Origin: Planctomycetota bacterium
Lineage (GTDB): Bacteria; Planctomycetota; Planctomycetia; Planctomycetales; Planctomycetaceae
DNA length: 51,812 nucleotides
Direction: 5' to 3'
Assembly: GCA_003669125.1 (NCBI GenBank)
Contig: QWQF01000209.1
Span: 1 to 51,812, forward strand
In this document: in pieces, positions 1 through 7,462 of the stretch
Layout of the letters: each line of letters opens with the position of its first letter
Numbering within the stretch: position 1 is the first letter of the stretch
The notes under the pieces: model-generated
What the model was told of the DNA's origin: nothing
What the model saw: only the letters and a program-made list of their open reading frames with translations
The model's database searches: none
Program-made: the position numbers and the translations under genes

Positions 1-348
1 ACGCACACCGGGACTGCCGCCGGCCAATGCGATGTAGCCACTCACATCAAACTCGGTGCCCGAGACCAGGTGCTCGCGACTCAGCGGCGTCAGACTCAAA
101 CGCTCTTGCGAATCTGCCGTCAGCAAACCCATCGCTCGCAGCGCCGTGAACAGCACCACTGCCGGACGACGCTGCAAGCCAATCTCGGCACGCAGTTCTT
201 CGAACGATTTTGGCTGCTCGACAAGACGGCGAAACAAATCGAACTCGACCACGGCTGCCGTCAGCAACTCGGTGCCGTAACTGCCGCGAAAGAACTCGAA
301 GATCGAAGTCGGATCAGTTGTCGGCGGAATGAGCGGCACGGCAGACAT
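1..348 (-). CDS. SAM-dependent O-methyltransferase, N-terminal part (cut by window edge)
   Basis: This reading frame runs off the left edge of the window, so only about 116 N-terminal residues are present. It starts MSAVPLIPPTTDP and continues with a helical stretch (IFEFFRGSYGTELLTAAVVE, then FDLFRRLVEQPKSFEELRAE). It then contains a winged-helix-like segment ending LTPLSREHLVSG. This is the usual layout of the dimerisation domain that precedes the Rossmann methyltransferase domain in plant-type and bacterial O-methyltransferases; the catalytic part would lie outside the window. The ATG at 348 is preceded by GAAGGA at a good ribosome-binding distance. The stop of the esterase gene upstream is only 23 bases away on the same strand, so the two are probably co-transcribed. 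The substrate cannot be inferred. Confidence 0.7.
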   Translation of the reverse strand, partial: MSAVPLIPPTTDPTSIFEFFRGSYGTELLTAAVVEFDLFRRLVEQPKSFEELRAEIGLQRRPAVVLFTALRAMGLLTADSQERLSLTPLSREHLVSGTEFDVSGYIALAGGSPGVR

Positions 349-371
349 CAGGCATCCTTCGCAAAAAGGCT

Positions 372-1874
372 TCACTTTGCCGACAGATACTTCGCGACCA
401 TCTCGGCTCGCAGTCGGCCCATGAACTGCGGCGTGAGCAGGCTGCCGTGATCGTGGCCGGGAAGCATCTCAACGACGGCGTCGCTGTCGAGTTTCTTCAA
501 ACTCTCGCCGAGCAATCGTGTCGCACCTTCCAGATAAAACGTGTCGGCGTCCCCCATGACGACGTGCAGCTTGCCACGCAACTTCGGGCCGAGCGTCGGC
601 CAGTTGCGTTCGAGGAGGAGCCGAATGTCGTACGCCTCCCACGACTTCGCCGCCTCGGTGTTGACCGCTCCCGATTTCCGATTCCAAACGCGGATCGGCT
701 TACCGTCGGGACCGCGAGGACTGAAGGCCGCCTCGAAGCTGTGAAGCTGGCCGCCGGACCCGAGCGCCTCTTCCATCACATCGAAGTCGCGATACCACAG
801 CACAACCTGTTGCCCGCGCCGCGCGATCGGGCGACGCTCGCCGGCTCGATCCGAGTACATGTTGTCGCCAGCGTCGTAGAGATTGATCCGTTGGAAGTCG
901 CGAAAATCGACGGGGTCGGGCGAGGTGCTCCAGGTTCCGGCGAAGTCGTCGGGGTGCGAGACCATCAACCACAGACTTGACCAACCGCCGGAGGAATGTC
1001 CCGTGAGGAACCGTGCCGCCGGGCGAGCGTCCGTCCGAAACGCCTTGTTGAGTTCCGGGATGAACTCCTTCACGAGTGCCGTGCCCCACGGCCCGTTGTT
1101 CGCCGAGTCCGCAAAGACGTGATGCCCCAGCGGACAACTCGGATCGAGCATCAGTCGGATGAACTCGACGCCCCCTTCATTCTGTTCGTTGATCGGTTCA
1201 GCACGCGCCCCGTCGAAGTGCGTGCCCCCGAATCCAGGGATCGTGAAGATGACCGGATATTTTCGCTCCGGCTGCTTGTGGTAGCTCGCCGGCAGCAGCA
1301 CGGCAGCTTGCAGGAAGACATCCCGTTTGTGGAACTCGCTGAGCAACGTCGATCGCACGCGGAGAAGTTTGCACCACTCGTTCTCTGGAAACGGGCGCTC
1401 GGGGATCAATTGAGTGATCGGCAAGTCGATCGTGCCCGTGTCGCTCGGCACAACGGCCGTCTGCGAGAATCCGTTCCCCGCGCCGTCGCCGATCTTTCGT
1501 TCCCACGAGTTGAACCGAGCAACCGCTTGGACTTTCCAACCAGCGAGGTTGAGTTGATCGACCGGCTTCGGACAGGTCGTCACAGCGTCTGCCGCATGGC
1601 TGTCGATGACGAGCGGTTCGCCCGGCTTCCAGTCGGTCACGTCGCGGCCAACCAGAATTTCCGGATTGAACCAGCTCAATCGCTCGCGCGGCTGCGGCCG
1701 AGTCCGACTGAAATACAACACGACTCGGCCAGAGTACGGCTCGGCCCGGACTTCCTTCGGGAAGCTCAACCGAAACTGCCAGCGCGGAAGTTTTTCGTCC
1801 GCGCGACTGATCGTCGCAAGCAGCACCACCAAGCAACACGCACGAACCAGCGACCGACACAAACGCATTTGCAA
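372..1874 (-). CDS. Secreted alpha/beta-hydrolase (esterase D / enterochelin-esterase-like)
   Basis: This 500-residue protein has a signal peptide (residues 1 to about 25, ending ISRA before DEKLP). A beta-rich N-terminal region of about 170 residues follows, then an esterase-type alpha/beta-hydrolase domain. The nucleophile is Ser294 in the elbow GHSSG (292-296). The likely acid is Asp442 or Asp444 in GDAD, and the likely base is His474 or His476 in PGHDHGS near the C terminus. The opening of the domain, YPVIFTIPGFGG, is typical of the family. The protein is probably periplasmic and hydrolyses an ester, but the substrate is unknown. The start is supported by AAGGAG seven bases before the ATG. 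It lies upstream of the methyltransferase gene and is divergent from slyX, leaving 138 bases for promoters. Confidence 0.8.
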   Translation of the reverse strand: MQMRLCRSLVRACCLVVLLATISRADEKLPRWQFRLSFPKEVRAEPYSGRVVLYFSRTRPQPRERLSWFNPEILVGRDVTDWKPGEPLVIDSHAADAVTTCPKPVDQLNLAGWKVQAVARFNSWERKIGDGAGNGFSQTAVVPSDTGTIDLPITQLIPERPFPENEWCKLLRVRSTLLSEFHKRDVFLQAAVLLPASYHKQPERKYPVIFTIPGFGGTHFDGARAEPINEQNEGGVEFIRLMLDPSCPLGHHVFADSANNGPWGTALVKEFIPELNKAFRTDARPAARFLTGHSSGGWSSLWLMVSHPDDFAGTWSTSPDPVDFRDFQRINLYDAGDNMYSDRAGERRPIARRGQQVVLWYRDFDVMEEALGSGGQLHSFEAAFSPRGPDGKPIRVWNRKSGAVNTEAAKSWEAYDIRLLLERNWPTLGPKLRGKLHVVMGDADTFYLEGATRLLGESLKKLDSDAVVEMLPGHDHGSLLTPQFMGRLRAEMVAKYLSAK

Positions 1875-2012
1875 TCTCCTTGTGAATCAGAACCGCGAGC
1901 GTATCGCAACCGCCGCTTGAGTTTCCACGCGCGCGGCCTACCATGCCCGGCCGACAACCGATCGCCGTTGTTCCTCACGCGGTCAACAATTCGATTCGAA
2001 ACCTGAAATCCC

Positions 2013-2234
2013 ATGTCCGCTTCCAACACTAACGACCGAATCACAAACGTCGAACTGCTGATGACTCATCTGCAACACGACTTCGAGCAGCTCAGCCAAG
2101 TCGTCTTCCGGCAACAGGCCGAACTGAACGCCTTGCGAAAAGAGCTTGCCCTGTTGGACACGCGAGTCGTCACGCTCTCCGCCGAAAGCCCCGAAATCCG
2201 CGACCCGCAAGCGGAGAAGCCGCCGCACTATTGA
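2013..2234 (+). CDS. slyX: SlyX family protein
   Basis: This 73-residue protein is predicted to be almost entirely coiled coil (NVELLMTHLQHDFEQLSQVV, then FRQQAELNALRKELALL). It ends in the KPPHY tail that marks the SlyX family. Its length matches the family norm of about 70 residues. The biochemical role of SlyX is not established. It precedes citrate synthase on the same strand, with a large palindromic repeat between them, so the two may not share one transcript. No strong Shine-Dalgarno sequence is visible before the ATG. Confidence 0.85.
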   Translation: MSASNTNDRITNVELLMTHLQHDFEQLSQVVFRQQAELNALRKELALLDTRVVTLSAESPEIRDPQAEKPPHY

Positions 2235-2237
2235 TCG

Positions 2238-2333
2238 TCACTAACCCGAAGCGTCAGCGAGGGCGGGCGCTCCGAGCGACGATAATGGAAGCCGTGTAAA
2301 ACGCTCGCCCTCGCTGACACTTCGGGTTAGTGA
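2238..2333. repeat. Palindromic repeat, family A copy 1
   Basis: Two 28-base arms (2238-2265 and 2306-2333) are reverse complements with a single mismatch and enclose a 40-base loop. The arm core AACCCGAAGCGTCAGCGAGG recurs at 36856-36945 and, as a direct copy inside a coding gene, at 9341-9360. The element fills the gap between slyX and gltA. Its right edge supplies the GAGG that could serve as the gltA ribosome-binding site. It may act as a terminator or transcript-stabilising hairpin, but the recurrence points to a dispersed REP-like element. Confidence 0.85.
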
Positions 2334-2346
2334 GGACATCGCCCCC

Positions 2347-3465
2347 ATGAACAAAACAGCCTCCGGATTAGACGGACTCATCGCGGGCGAGACGGCCATC
2401 AGTACGCTCGACCACGGTTTGCACTATCGCGGCTATGCCCTCGAAGACCTCGTCCGCGACGCGACGTTCACCGAGGTCGCCTACTTGCTGCTACACGGCG
2501 AACTTCCGACCCAGGAAGCACTCGCCGACTTTCGAGCGATCCTGGCCGAAGCCGCCGAAGTCCCGCCGGCGGTGGTTCAATTGCTGCAAGAACTCCCGCT
2601 GCACATCGCCCCAATCGACGCGCTCCGCACCGCGATCAGCGCGCTGGCCCACTTCGACGAGCAAGCTAACGAGACCGGCGACACCGCCAATCTCGGCAAG
2701 GCGATCCGACTGCTCGGTCAAGTTCCGGTGCTGATCGCCGCGCGACATCGGCTGACTCGCGGAGAGGAAATGGCCGACTCCGATCCAGAACTGAGCTTCG
2801 CCAGCAACTTCCTGTCGATGCTCACCGGCCAGATCCCGACCGCGCGCGATGAGCGGGCACTCGAGCAATCGCTGATCTGCTACGCCGACCTTGAATTCAA
2901 CGCCTCGACGTTCACCGCGCGAATCGTCGCCTCGACGGGCTCCGATCTGCACTCGGCGATCACCGCCGGCGTCGCCGCCTTGAAAGGCCCGCTGCACGGC
3001 GGAGCCAACGAAGACGTGCTCGACCTGTTGCTATCGGTCGAGTCGCCGTCGCAAGCCGAGAAATTCGTGCGTGACGCGATCGCCAAGAAACGCCGGCTCG
3101 CCGGCTTCGGACATCGCATCTACCGCGACCACCCCGACCCGCGAGCCGTGGTTTTGAAAGACACTTGCCGCGATCTCGCAACATCCTCCGAACAACTTCG
3201 CCTCGAAGAAATCGCCGATTCCCTCGAAGCCGTGATGTGGTCACTGAAACAACTGCGTCCGAACGTCGACTGGCCGACCGCGCGGCTGTATCGAATGCTC
3301 GGACTCGACGCCGAACTCTTCACGCCAATGTTCGCCGCCGCGCGAGTCGCCGGCTGGTCGGCGCACGTCCTCGAACAACAACGCGACAACCGATTGATCA
3401 CGCCGCGAGCGACGTATGTCGGCCCGGCACCGCGCGCCTTCGTGCCGCTGCGCGAGCGCGGGTAG
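2347..3465 (+). CDS. gltA: Citrate synthase
   Basis: This 372-residue protein condenses acetyl-CoA with oxaloacetate to citrate, the entry step of the TCA cycle. It has the length of the short bacterial citrate/2-methylcitrate synthase type. Catalytic residues visible are His217 (GPLHGGAN), His256 (GFGHR) and Asp308 (NVDWPTA). Substrate-binding arginines include Arg266 (DPR) and Arg354 (TPRATYVGP). One oddity is that the conserved His of the ADHE-N-AST motif is Leu182 here (ADLEFNAST). The family cannot be separated from 2-methylcitrate synthase by eye, but no prp genes are nearby. The start follows a GAGG contributed by the edge of the upstream palindrome. The gene converges on the IlvD-family gene. 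Confidence 0.9.
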   Translation: MNKTASGLDGLIAGETAISTLDHGLHYRGYALEDLVRDATFTEVAYLLLHGELPTQEALADFRAILAEAAEVPPAVVQLLQELPLHIAPIDALRTAISALAHFDEQANETGDTANLGKAIRLLGQVPVLIAARHRLTRGEEMADSDPELSFASNFLSMLTGQIPTARDERALEQSLICYADLEFNASTFTARIVASTGSDLHSAITAGVAALKGPLHGGANEDVLDLLLSVESPSQAEKFVRDAIAKKRRLAGFGHRIYRDHPDPRAVVLKDTCRDLATSSEQLRLEEIADSLEAVMWSLKQLRPNVDWPTARLYRMLGLDAELFTPMFAAARVAGWSAHVLEQQRDNRLITPRATYVGPAPRAFVPLRERG

Positions 3466-3478
3466 TCACCGAATCTTC

Positions 3479-3547
3479 CTCTGCGACAATCTGCGAAATC
3501 CGCGTTTCGAAATCCTTCAAACGCAGATTTCGCAGATTGTCGCAGAG
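3479..3547. terminator. Large hairpin between convergent genes, probable bidirectional terminator
   Basis: Two 29-base arms (3479-3507 and 3519-3547) pair with one mismatch around an 11-base loop. The hairpin sits exactly between the stop codons of gltA (3465) and the convergent dehydratase gene (3554). No T-tract follows on either side, so intrinsic termination is uncertain. The position and stem strength suggest a two-way transcription barrier or another dispersed palindrome. The arm sequence differs from palindrome families A and B. Confidence 0.55.
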
Positions 3548-3553
3548 CAAAGA

Positions 3554-5272
3554 CTACGACCGCCCGACCACCGGCTGCACAAATTCCAATTCGGCGTCGC
3601 TCGTCGGCCGCAGAAAATCGAAGTCGCAGCCTTCGTCCGCTTGCAACACATGGTCGATGTACAGCCGAGGATATCCTCGCAGATGCTTCACTGGCCGAGG
3701 CTGCCATGCCGCTCGACGACGCGACAGTTCGGCATCGTCCACCAGCAATTGCAGACGGCGCGACGCGACATCTAATTCGATCACGTCGCCATTTTGCACG
3801 AGACCAATCAGCCCACCGTCCGCCGCTTCCGGAGCAACGTGCAGCACGACGGTCCCGAACGCCGTGCCGCTCATGCGCGAGTCGCTGATCCGCACGACAT
3901 CGGTCACGCCCACCTGCAACAGCTTCGTCGGGATCGGAATGCTTCCCCACTCCGGGAAACCAGGCACGCCCTTCGGTCCCGCGTTCTGCAACACGAGCAC
4001 GCTGTCGGCATCAACCTGCAACGCCGGATCGTTGATTCGAGCGAGCAGGTCTTCGTAGTCGCGAAACACGACTGCTCGGCCGCGATGTTGCATCAGCTTC
4101 GGCGATGCGGCCGACACTTTGATGACCGCCCCGCGTGGCGCGAGGTTGCCGGTCAGCACGGCCAGCGCACCGTTCTCCGCCAGCGGTTGCTCGCGAGTAC
4201 GGATCACATCCCGATCAAAGCTGCGTGCGCGAGCGATGTTCTCGCCCAGCGTGCGGCCGGTGACGGTCAGGCTGTCGAGGTACAGCAGATCGCGAATCTC
4301 TGCCAGCACGGCTGACAACCCACCCGCCGCGTGGAAGCGATCCATCAAGTGCTGCCCCGAAGGCATCAAGTTCACGAGGAACGGCGTCGTCCGCGCGAGC
4401 TCGTCAAAGCGTGACAGCGGCAGCCGAATGTTTCGTCGCCCGGCCATCGCAATCAGATGCACGACCGCGTTCGTTGAACCGCCGAGCGTCAACAACGCTC
4501 GAATCGCATTGTCGAACGCAGCCGGCGTGAGGATTTTCGACGGCCGCAAGTCTTCGTGAACCATCTGCACGATGCGTCGGCCGGTCGCCGTCGCCGCCTG
4601 CATTCGCCGCGCGTCCGTCGCTGGGATGCTGGCCGTCCCCGGCAGCATCATGCCCAGCGCTTCCGACAGCGACGTCATCGTCGAGGCCGTCCCCATCGTG
4701 TTGCACGCGCCGACGCCACAGCCGTAGCAGGCTTCGAGGTCTCGCCAATCCGTGTCCGAGAGCCGCCCTGCCCTGCGTTCGTCCGAGTACCGCCACAGAT
4801 CCGTCCCCGATCCAATCGGCTCGCCGTGAAAGTGACTGATCGCTCGCGGGCCGCCGTTGAGTTGAATCGCCGGCAAGTCCGCGCTCGCCGCCGCCATGAG
4901 CTGCGCCGGAGTCGTCTTGTCGCAGTTGCACAGCAGCACGACACCGTCGATCGGATTGGCTCGCAAAGTTTCTTCGACATCCATCGCCATCAAATTGCGA
5001 TACAGCATCGCCGACGGCTTCATGAACTCTTCACCCAACGAGATCGTCGGAAACTCCAGCGGCAGTCCCCCTTCGAGCAGCACGCCCCGCTTGACCGCCT
5101 CGGCCAAGTCGCGCAGGTTCGCGTTGCAGTTGTTGAGATCGCTCCAACTGTTGGCGATGCCGATCACCGGCTTGCCGACAAAGTCATCGGGATTCAAACC
5201 CATCGACCGCAGCGCGGAGCGATTCTGAAAGGCGAGCTCTTCACGACCTGCGAACCACTGTTGGCTTCTCAT
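3554..5272 (-). CDS. IlvD/Edd-family dehydratase, probably sugar-acid (aldonate) dehydratase
   Basis: This 572-residue protein belongs to the dihydroxy-acid/6-phosphogluconate dehydratase family. The three iron-sulfur cysteines are Cys49 (LNNCN), Cys117 (NCDKTTP) and Cys190 (GACNTMGTAST). Their spacings of 68 and 73 residues equal those I recall for L-arabinonate dehydratase (Cys59, 127, 200). The catalytic serine region SDSRMSGTAFG is present near the C terminus. The N-terminal opening MRSQQWF and the ISHFHGEPIGSGTDLWRY segment favour the pentonate/hexonate dehydratase subgroup over biosynthetic IlvD. The reaction is probably dehydration of an aldonic acid to a 2-keto-3-deoxy acid. It is the last gene of the minus-strand run below the toroid gene, with a 19-base gap. 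The exact substrate is open. Confidence 0.85.
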   Translation of the reverse strand: MRSQQWFAGREELAFQNRSALRSMGLNPDDFVGKPVIGIANSWSDLNNCNANLRDLAEAVKRGVLLEGGLPLEFPTISLGEEFMKPSAMLYRNLMAMDVEETLRANPIDGVVLLCNCDKTTPAQLMAAASADLPAIQLNGGPRAISHFHGEPIGSGTDLWRYSDERRAGRLSDTDWRDLEACYGCGVGACNTMGTASTMTSLSEALGMMLPGTASIPATDARRMQAATATGRRIVQMVHEDLRPSKILTPAAFDNAIRALLTLGGSTNAVVHLIAMAGRRNIRLPLSRFDELARTTPFLVNLMPSGQHLMDRFHAAGGLSAVLAEIRDLLYLDSLTVTGRTLGENIARARSFDRDVIRTREQPLAENGALAVLTGNLAPRGAVIKVSAASPKLMQHRGRAVVFRDYEDLLARINDPALQVDADSVLVLQNAGPKGVPGFPEWGSIPIPTKLLQVGVTDVVRISDSRMSGTAFGTVVLHVAPEAADGGLIGLVQNGDVIELDVASRRLQLLVDDAELSRRRAAWQPRPVKHLRGYPRLYIDHVLQADEGCDFDFLRPTSDAELEFVQPVVGRS

Positions 5273-5291
5273 CGTTGTGGATGCACTCCAA

Positions 5292-6365
5292 CTAGCGCTG
5301 GTAAATCGGCAGGTACTGGTACTCGACGGACAGCGCCAGCACCGCGAGGCTCGTGGCGTAGACTGTGCCGAGGTTGCGTTCCTGACCTTGGCGGCCGGAC
5401 CAACTGCCGTCTTCGGCTTGCAGGTTCAGAAGCAGCGGAATCAGGTGGCCTTTGCCTTGCTCCCAATGCTTGCCTCCGACTTGGAACATGCCGATCGTGC
5501 AGTAGTAGGCACCGTAGAAAAACCATTCTTGATCGGCTCGCAGCGGGTCTTGCAGCAGGGCATCGGCGGCTCCGAGCGTTTCGGGCGAGTGATGCACTCC
5601 GCAGATTTCGAGACAAAGGATGCCGGTCCCAGCGCGGGTCGGCGACGATCCGGTGCCGTTCTGGTAACCGAAGCCGCGATTGCGAACCGAGAGACGCTTC
5701 ACATACTCGACCGCCGCGTCGATGCTTTCAGCAGGGACATCGCAGCCAAGATTCTTTGCCGCTCGTAGCGCGAGCAATTGCCAACCGGTAACGCTCAAAT
5801 CGCTGTCGTTACTGCTAGGGAGATACCGCCAGCCTCCCTGACTGCCGCGATCCTTGCGAATCGCCTGAGCCGACAGAATCAACTTCACGGCTTTCTTCAG
5901 CGCGTCGCGGCAGCGTTCAGCGAGCGCGTCGTCCGTCATGCCGGCAACCTCGGCCAGCATCAGCGTGCTGATGCCGTGCGAGTACATCGGCCCGTGACCT
6001 CGTTCGAGGACGAGCATCCCGTTGGACTGCTGTTGATCGAGCACCCAACGGACCCCGCGCTGGATCTGTTGATCGTACGGGCCTTCGCCCGGAACATGTC
6101 CCGCCGCGAGGTACGCCATGACCGCCAGAGATGTCGCCGACGTCGATTCCCCTTGTCCATCCAACGACCAAGCCCCGCTGGGATTTTGACGCTTGGCAAG
6201 ATGATCGAGCGCCTTCGCGATCGCCACGTCGATCTGCTTGTCCCGTTCGGTGCGATCGTCGGCAGAGGCCGATCGTGTTCCACTCAGCGGAAAGATCAGG
6301 GCGATAACCACCAGAATCGACGCGAGGCGATATCGAACGAACCCACGGGTTGATCGCGTGCTCAT
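5292..6365 (-). CDS. Secreted prenyltransferase/squalene-oxidase-repeat (alpha/alpha toroid) protein
   Basis: This 357-residue protein has a signal peptide (about residues 1-36, ending SASA). It then carries a chain of toroid repeats: LAKRQNPSGAWSLDGQGE, WVLDQQQSNGML, SQGGWRYLP, GFGYQNG and LQAEDGSWSG. Each has the Gly-Trp/Ser pattern of squalene-cyclase-like alpha/alpha barrels. The catalytic Asp-rich motif of true terpene cyclases is absent and the protein is exported, so it is more likely a binding or scaffold protein than a cyclase. Its ATG overlaps the stop of the upstream Q-rich frame (ATGA, 6362-6365), indicating translational coupling with the DUF4175-like giant gene. Function unknown. 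Confidence 0.8.
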   Translation of the reverse strand: MSTRSTRGFVRYRLASILVVIALIFPLSGTRSASADDRTERDKQIDVAIAKALDHLAKRQNPSGAWSLDGQGESTSATSLAVMAYLAAGHVPGEGPYDQQIQRGVRWVLDQQQSNGMLVLERGHGPMYSHGISTLMLAEVAGMTDDALAERCRDALKKAVKLILSAQAIRKDRGSQGGWRYLPSSNDSDLSVTGWQLLALRAAKNLGCDVPAESIDAAVEYVKRLSVRNRGFGYQNGTGSSPTRAGTGILCLEICGVHHSPETLGAADALLQDPLRADQEWFFYGAYYCTIGMFQVGGKHWEQGKGHLIPLLLNLQAEDGSWSGRQGQERNLGTVYATSLAVLALSVEYQYLPIYQR

Positions 6366-7387
6366 CGCTTTCCCTCCGCCGCGTCAGGTTGCGTCTTGGC
6401 GATCTCTTGAAAGTACAGCTTGATGAGCTTGCTGTAATCGCCGTGAGCTTGATGCTTGGCTTGTTGCGACAGCTCGGTCTTGAGCTTGCTCGACAACTGA
6501 CCCCAGTTGCGGCCGGTCATTTTCTTGACCTGCGTTTGCAGATCGCTGAGGTTCTCACCGCGATCTTGTTCCTTGTTGCCTTGTCCGCTGCCACCGCCAC
6601 CTTGAGCCAACTGTGGATTGTCATTCGGCTCATTCAACGGCTGGCCGGGCTGGGGCTGTCCCGCCTGCGAGGGCAGCGGAGCCGATTGGTTCGCCGCGTC
6701 TGACAACGCGCGAGCCGCTTCGCGCAGACGCTGAGCCATCTGTGCGAACGGTAAACCTGGAGCCTGTCCGTCTTTCGATCCTGGTTGCCCAGGATCGTTG
6801 GGCTGGCCAGGTTGAGCGTTGGGCATCGGCTGACCGTCATTGCTCTGCGCGGTCTGTTGCGACGGTTGATTGCCAGCGGACTGCGTTTGAGCCGCCTGAC
6901 GCAGACGCTCGGCGGCATCAGCAACTTCTTCGCCGACGCCGCGTGGGACCGGTGACTGCGGCGGCCGACTCTTCTCAGCAGCGGCTTGGGCTTGCTCAGC
7001 CGCCTTTTGCAAATTCTCCGCCGCTTGTTCGGCCGCTTGAGCGGCTTGATTGGCGTTGCCTTGTTGAGACGCTTGCTTCGCGGCCTCCATTTTCTGCTGA
7101 CTGTTCGCCGCTTGTTGCCCCGCTTGCTTCGCGCCTTCGGCGGGCTGCGGCAGGTTGAGCGGTTGCTGGCCGAGCTTGTTCTGAGACTCGGCCAATTGCT
7201 GGCCGAGTTGTCCGGCAGCGTTGTTCAACTCTTGCTGACGTTGTTGCTGCGCAGCATTCGCGGCTCCCGGTTGTTGGCCGAGTTGTTCCATCTGCTGTGC
7301 GACTTGCTGTTGTTTCTGCGCAAGGTCTTTGGCTTGCTGCGCGAGTTCAGGATTCGCGCGCGGGTTGTTCTGCAATTGATCGGCCAA
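6362..7387 (-). CDS. Gln/Ala-rich coiled-coil tail, in frame with the upstream giant gene
   Basis: This 341-codon frame is rich in Gln, Ala, Asn and Pro (LAQQAKDLAQKQQQVAQQME, repeated NQPSQQTAQ and QPGQP segments). It ends with a Lys/Gln-rich globular piece (MTGRNWGQLSSKLKTELSQQ). The first possible start is a TTG at 7387 with no Shine-Dalgarno sequence, and there is no ATG or GTG between it and the TGA at 7463-7465. The frame is the same as that of the 7463-11488 gene, and open codons continue right up to that TGA (SGQFGQASQSGQQASQAAQQ). It is therefore best read as the C-terminal part of a protein of about 1709 codons interrupted by a nonsense or sequencing difference. The stop overlaps the start of the toroid gene. 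Confidence 0.6.
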   Translation of the reverse strand: MADQLQNNPRANPELAQQAKDLAQKQQQVAQQMEQLGQQPGAANAAQQQRQQELNNAAGQLGQQLAESQNKLGQQPLNLPQPAEGAKQAGQQAANSQQKMEAAKQASQQGNANQAAQAAEQAAENLQKAAEQAQAAAEKSRPPQSPVPRGVGEEVADAAERLRQAAQTQSAGNQPSQQTAQSNDGQPMPNAQPGQPNDPGQPGSKDGQAPGLPFAQMAQRLREAARALSDAANQSAPLPSQAGQPQPGQPLNEPNDNPQLAQGGGGSGQGNKEQDRGENLSDLQTQVKKMTGRNWGQLSSKLKTELSQQAKHQAHGDYSKLIKLYFQEIAKTQPDAAEGKR

Positions 7388-7462
7388 TTGCTGAGCGGCT
7401 TGCGAGGCTTGCTGTCCGGATTGTGAAGCCTGGCCAAACTGGCCAGAGGAACCTTTCCCCCT

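Noticed and set aside
996..2006. Long plus-strand frame (336 codons) opposite the secreted esterase gene
   Set aside because: It is a GC-driven shadow: Arg/Pro-rich, without a domain, and opposite a gene with a signal peptide and a clear active site.
2238..2333. Palindromic repeats considered as CRISPR units
   Set aside because: Copies are isolated and far apart, and no spacer array or cas gene is present.
4556..5791. 411-codon plus-strand frame across the dehydratase and toroid genes
   Set aside because: It spans two real minus-strand genes and has Arg/His-rich shadow composition.
5292..6365. Toroid protein considered as a squalene-hopene cyclase
   Set aside because: Too short (about half length), exported, and without the catalytic Asp-rich motif.
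5292..6365. Toroid protein considered as a thioester (alpha-2-macroglobulin-like) domain
   Set aside because: The nearest candidate reads CLEI, not CxEQ, so no thioester can form.
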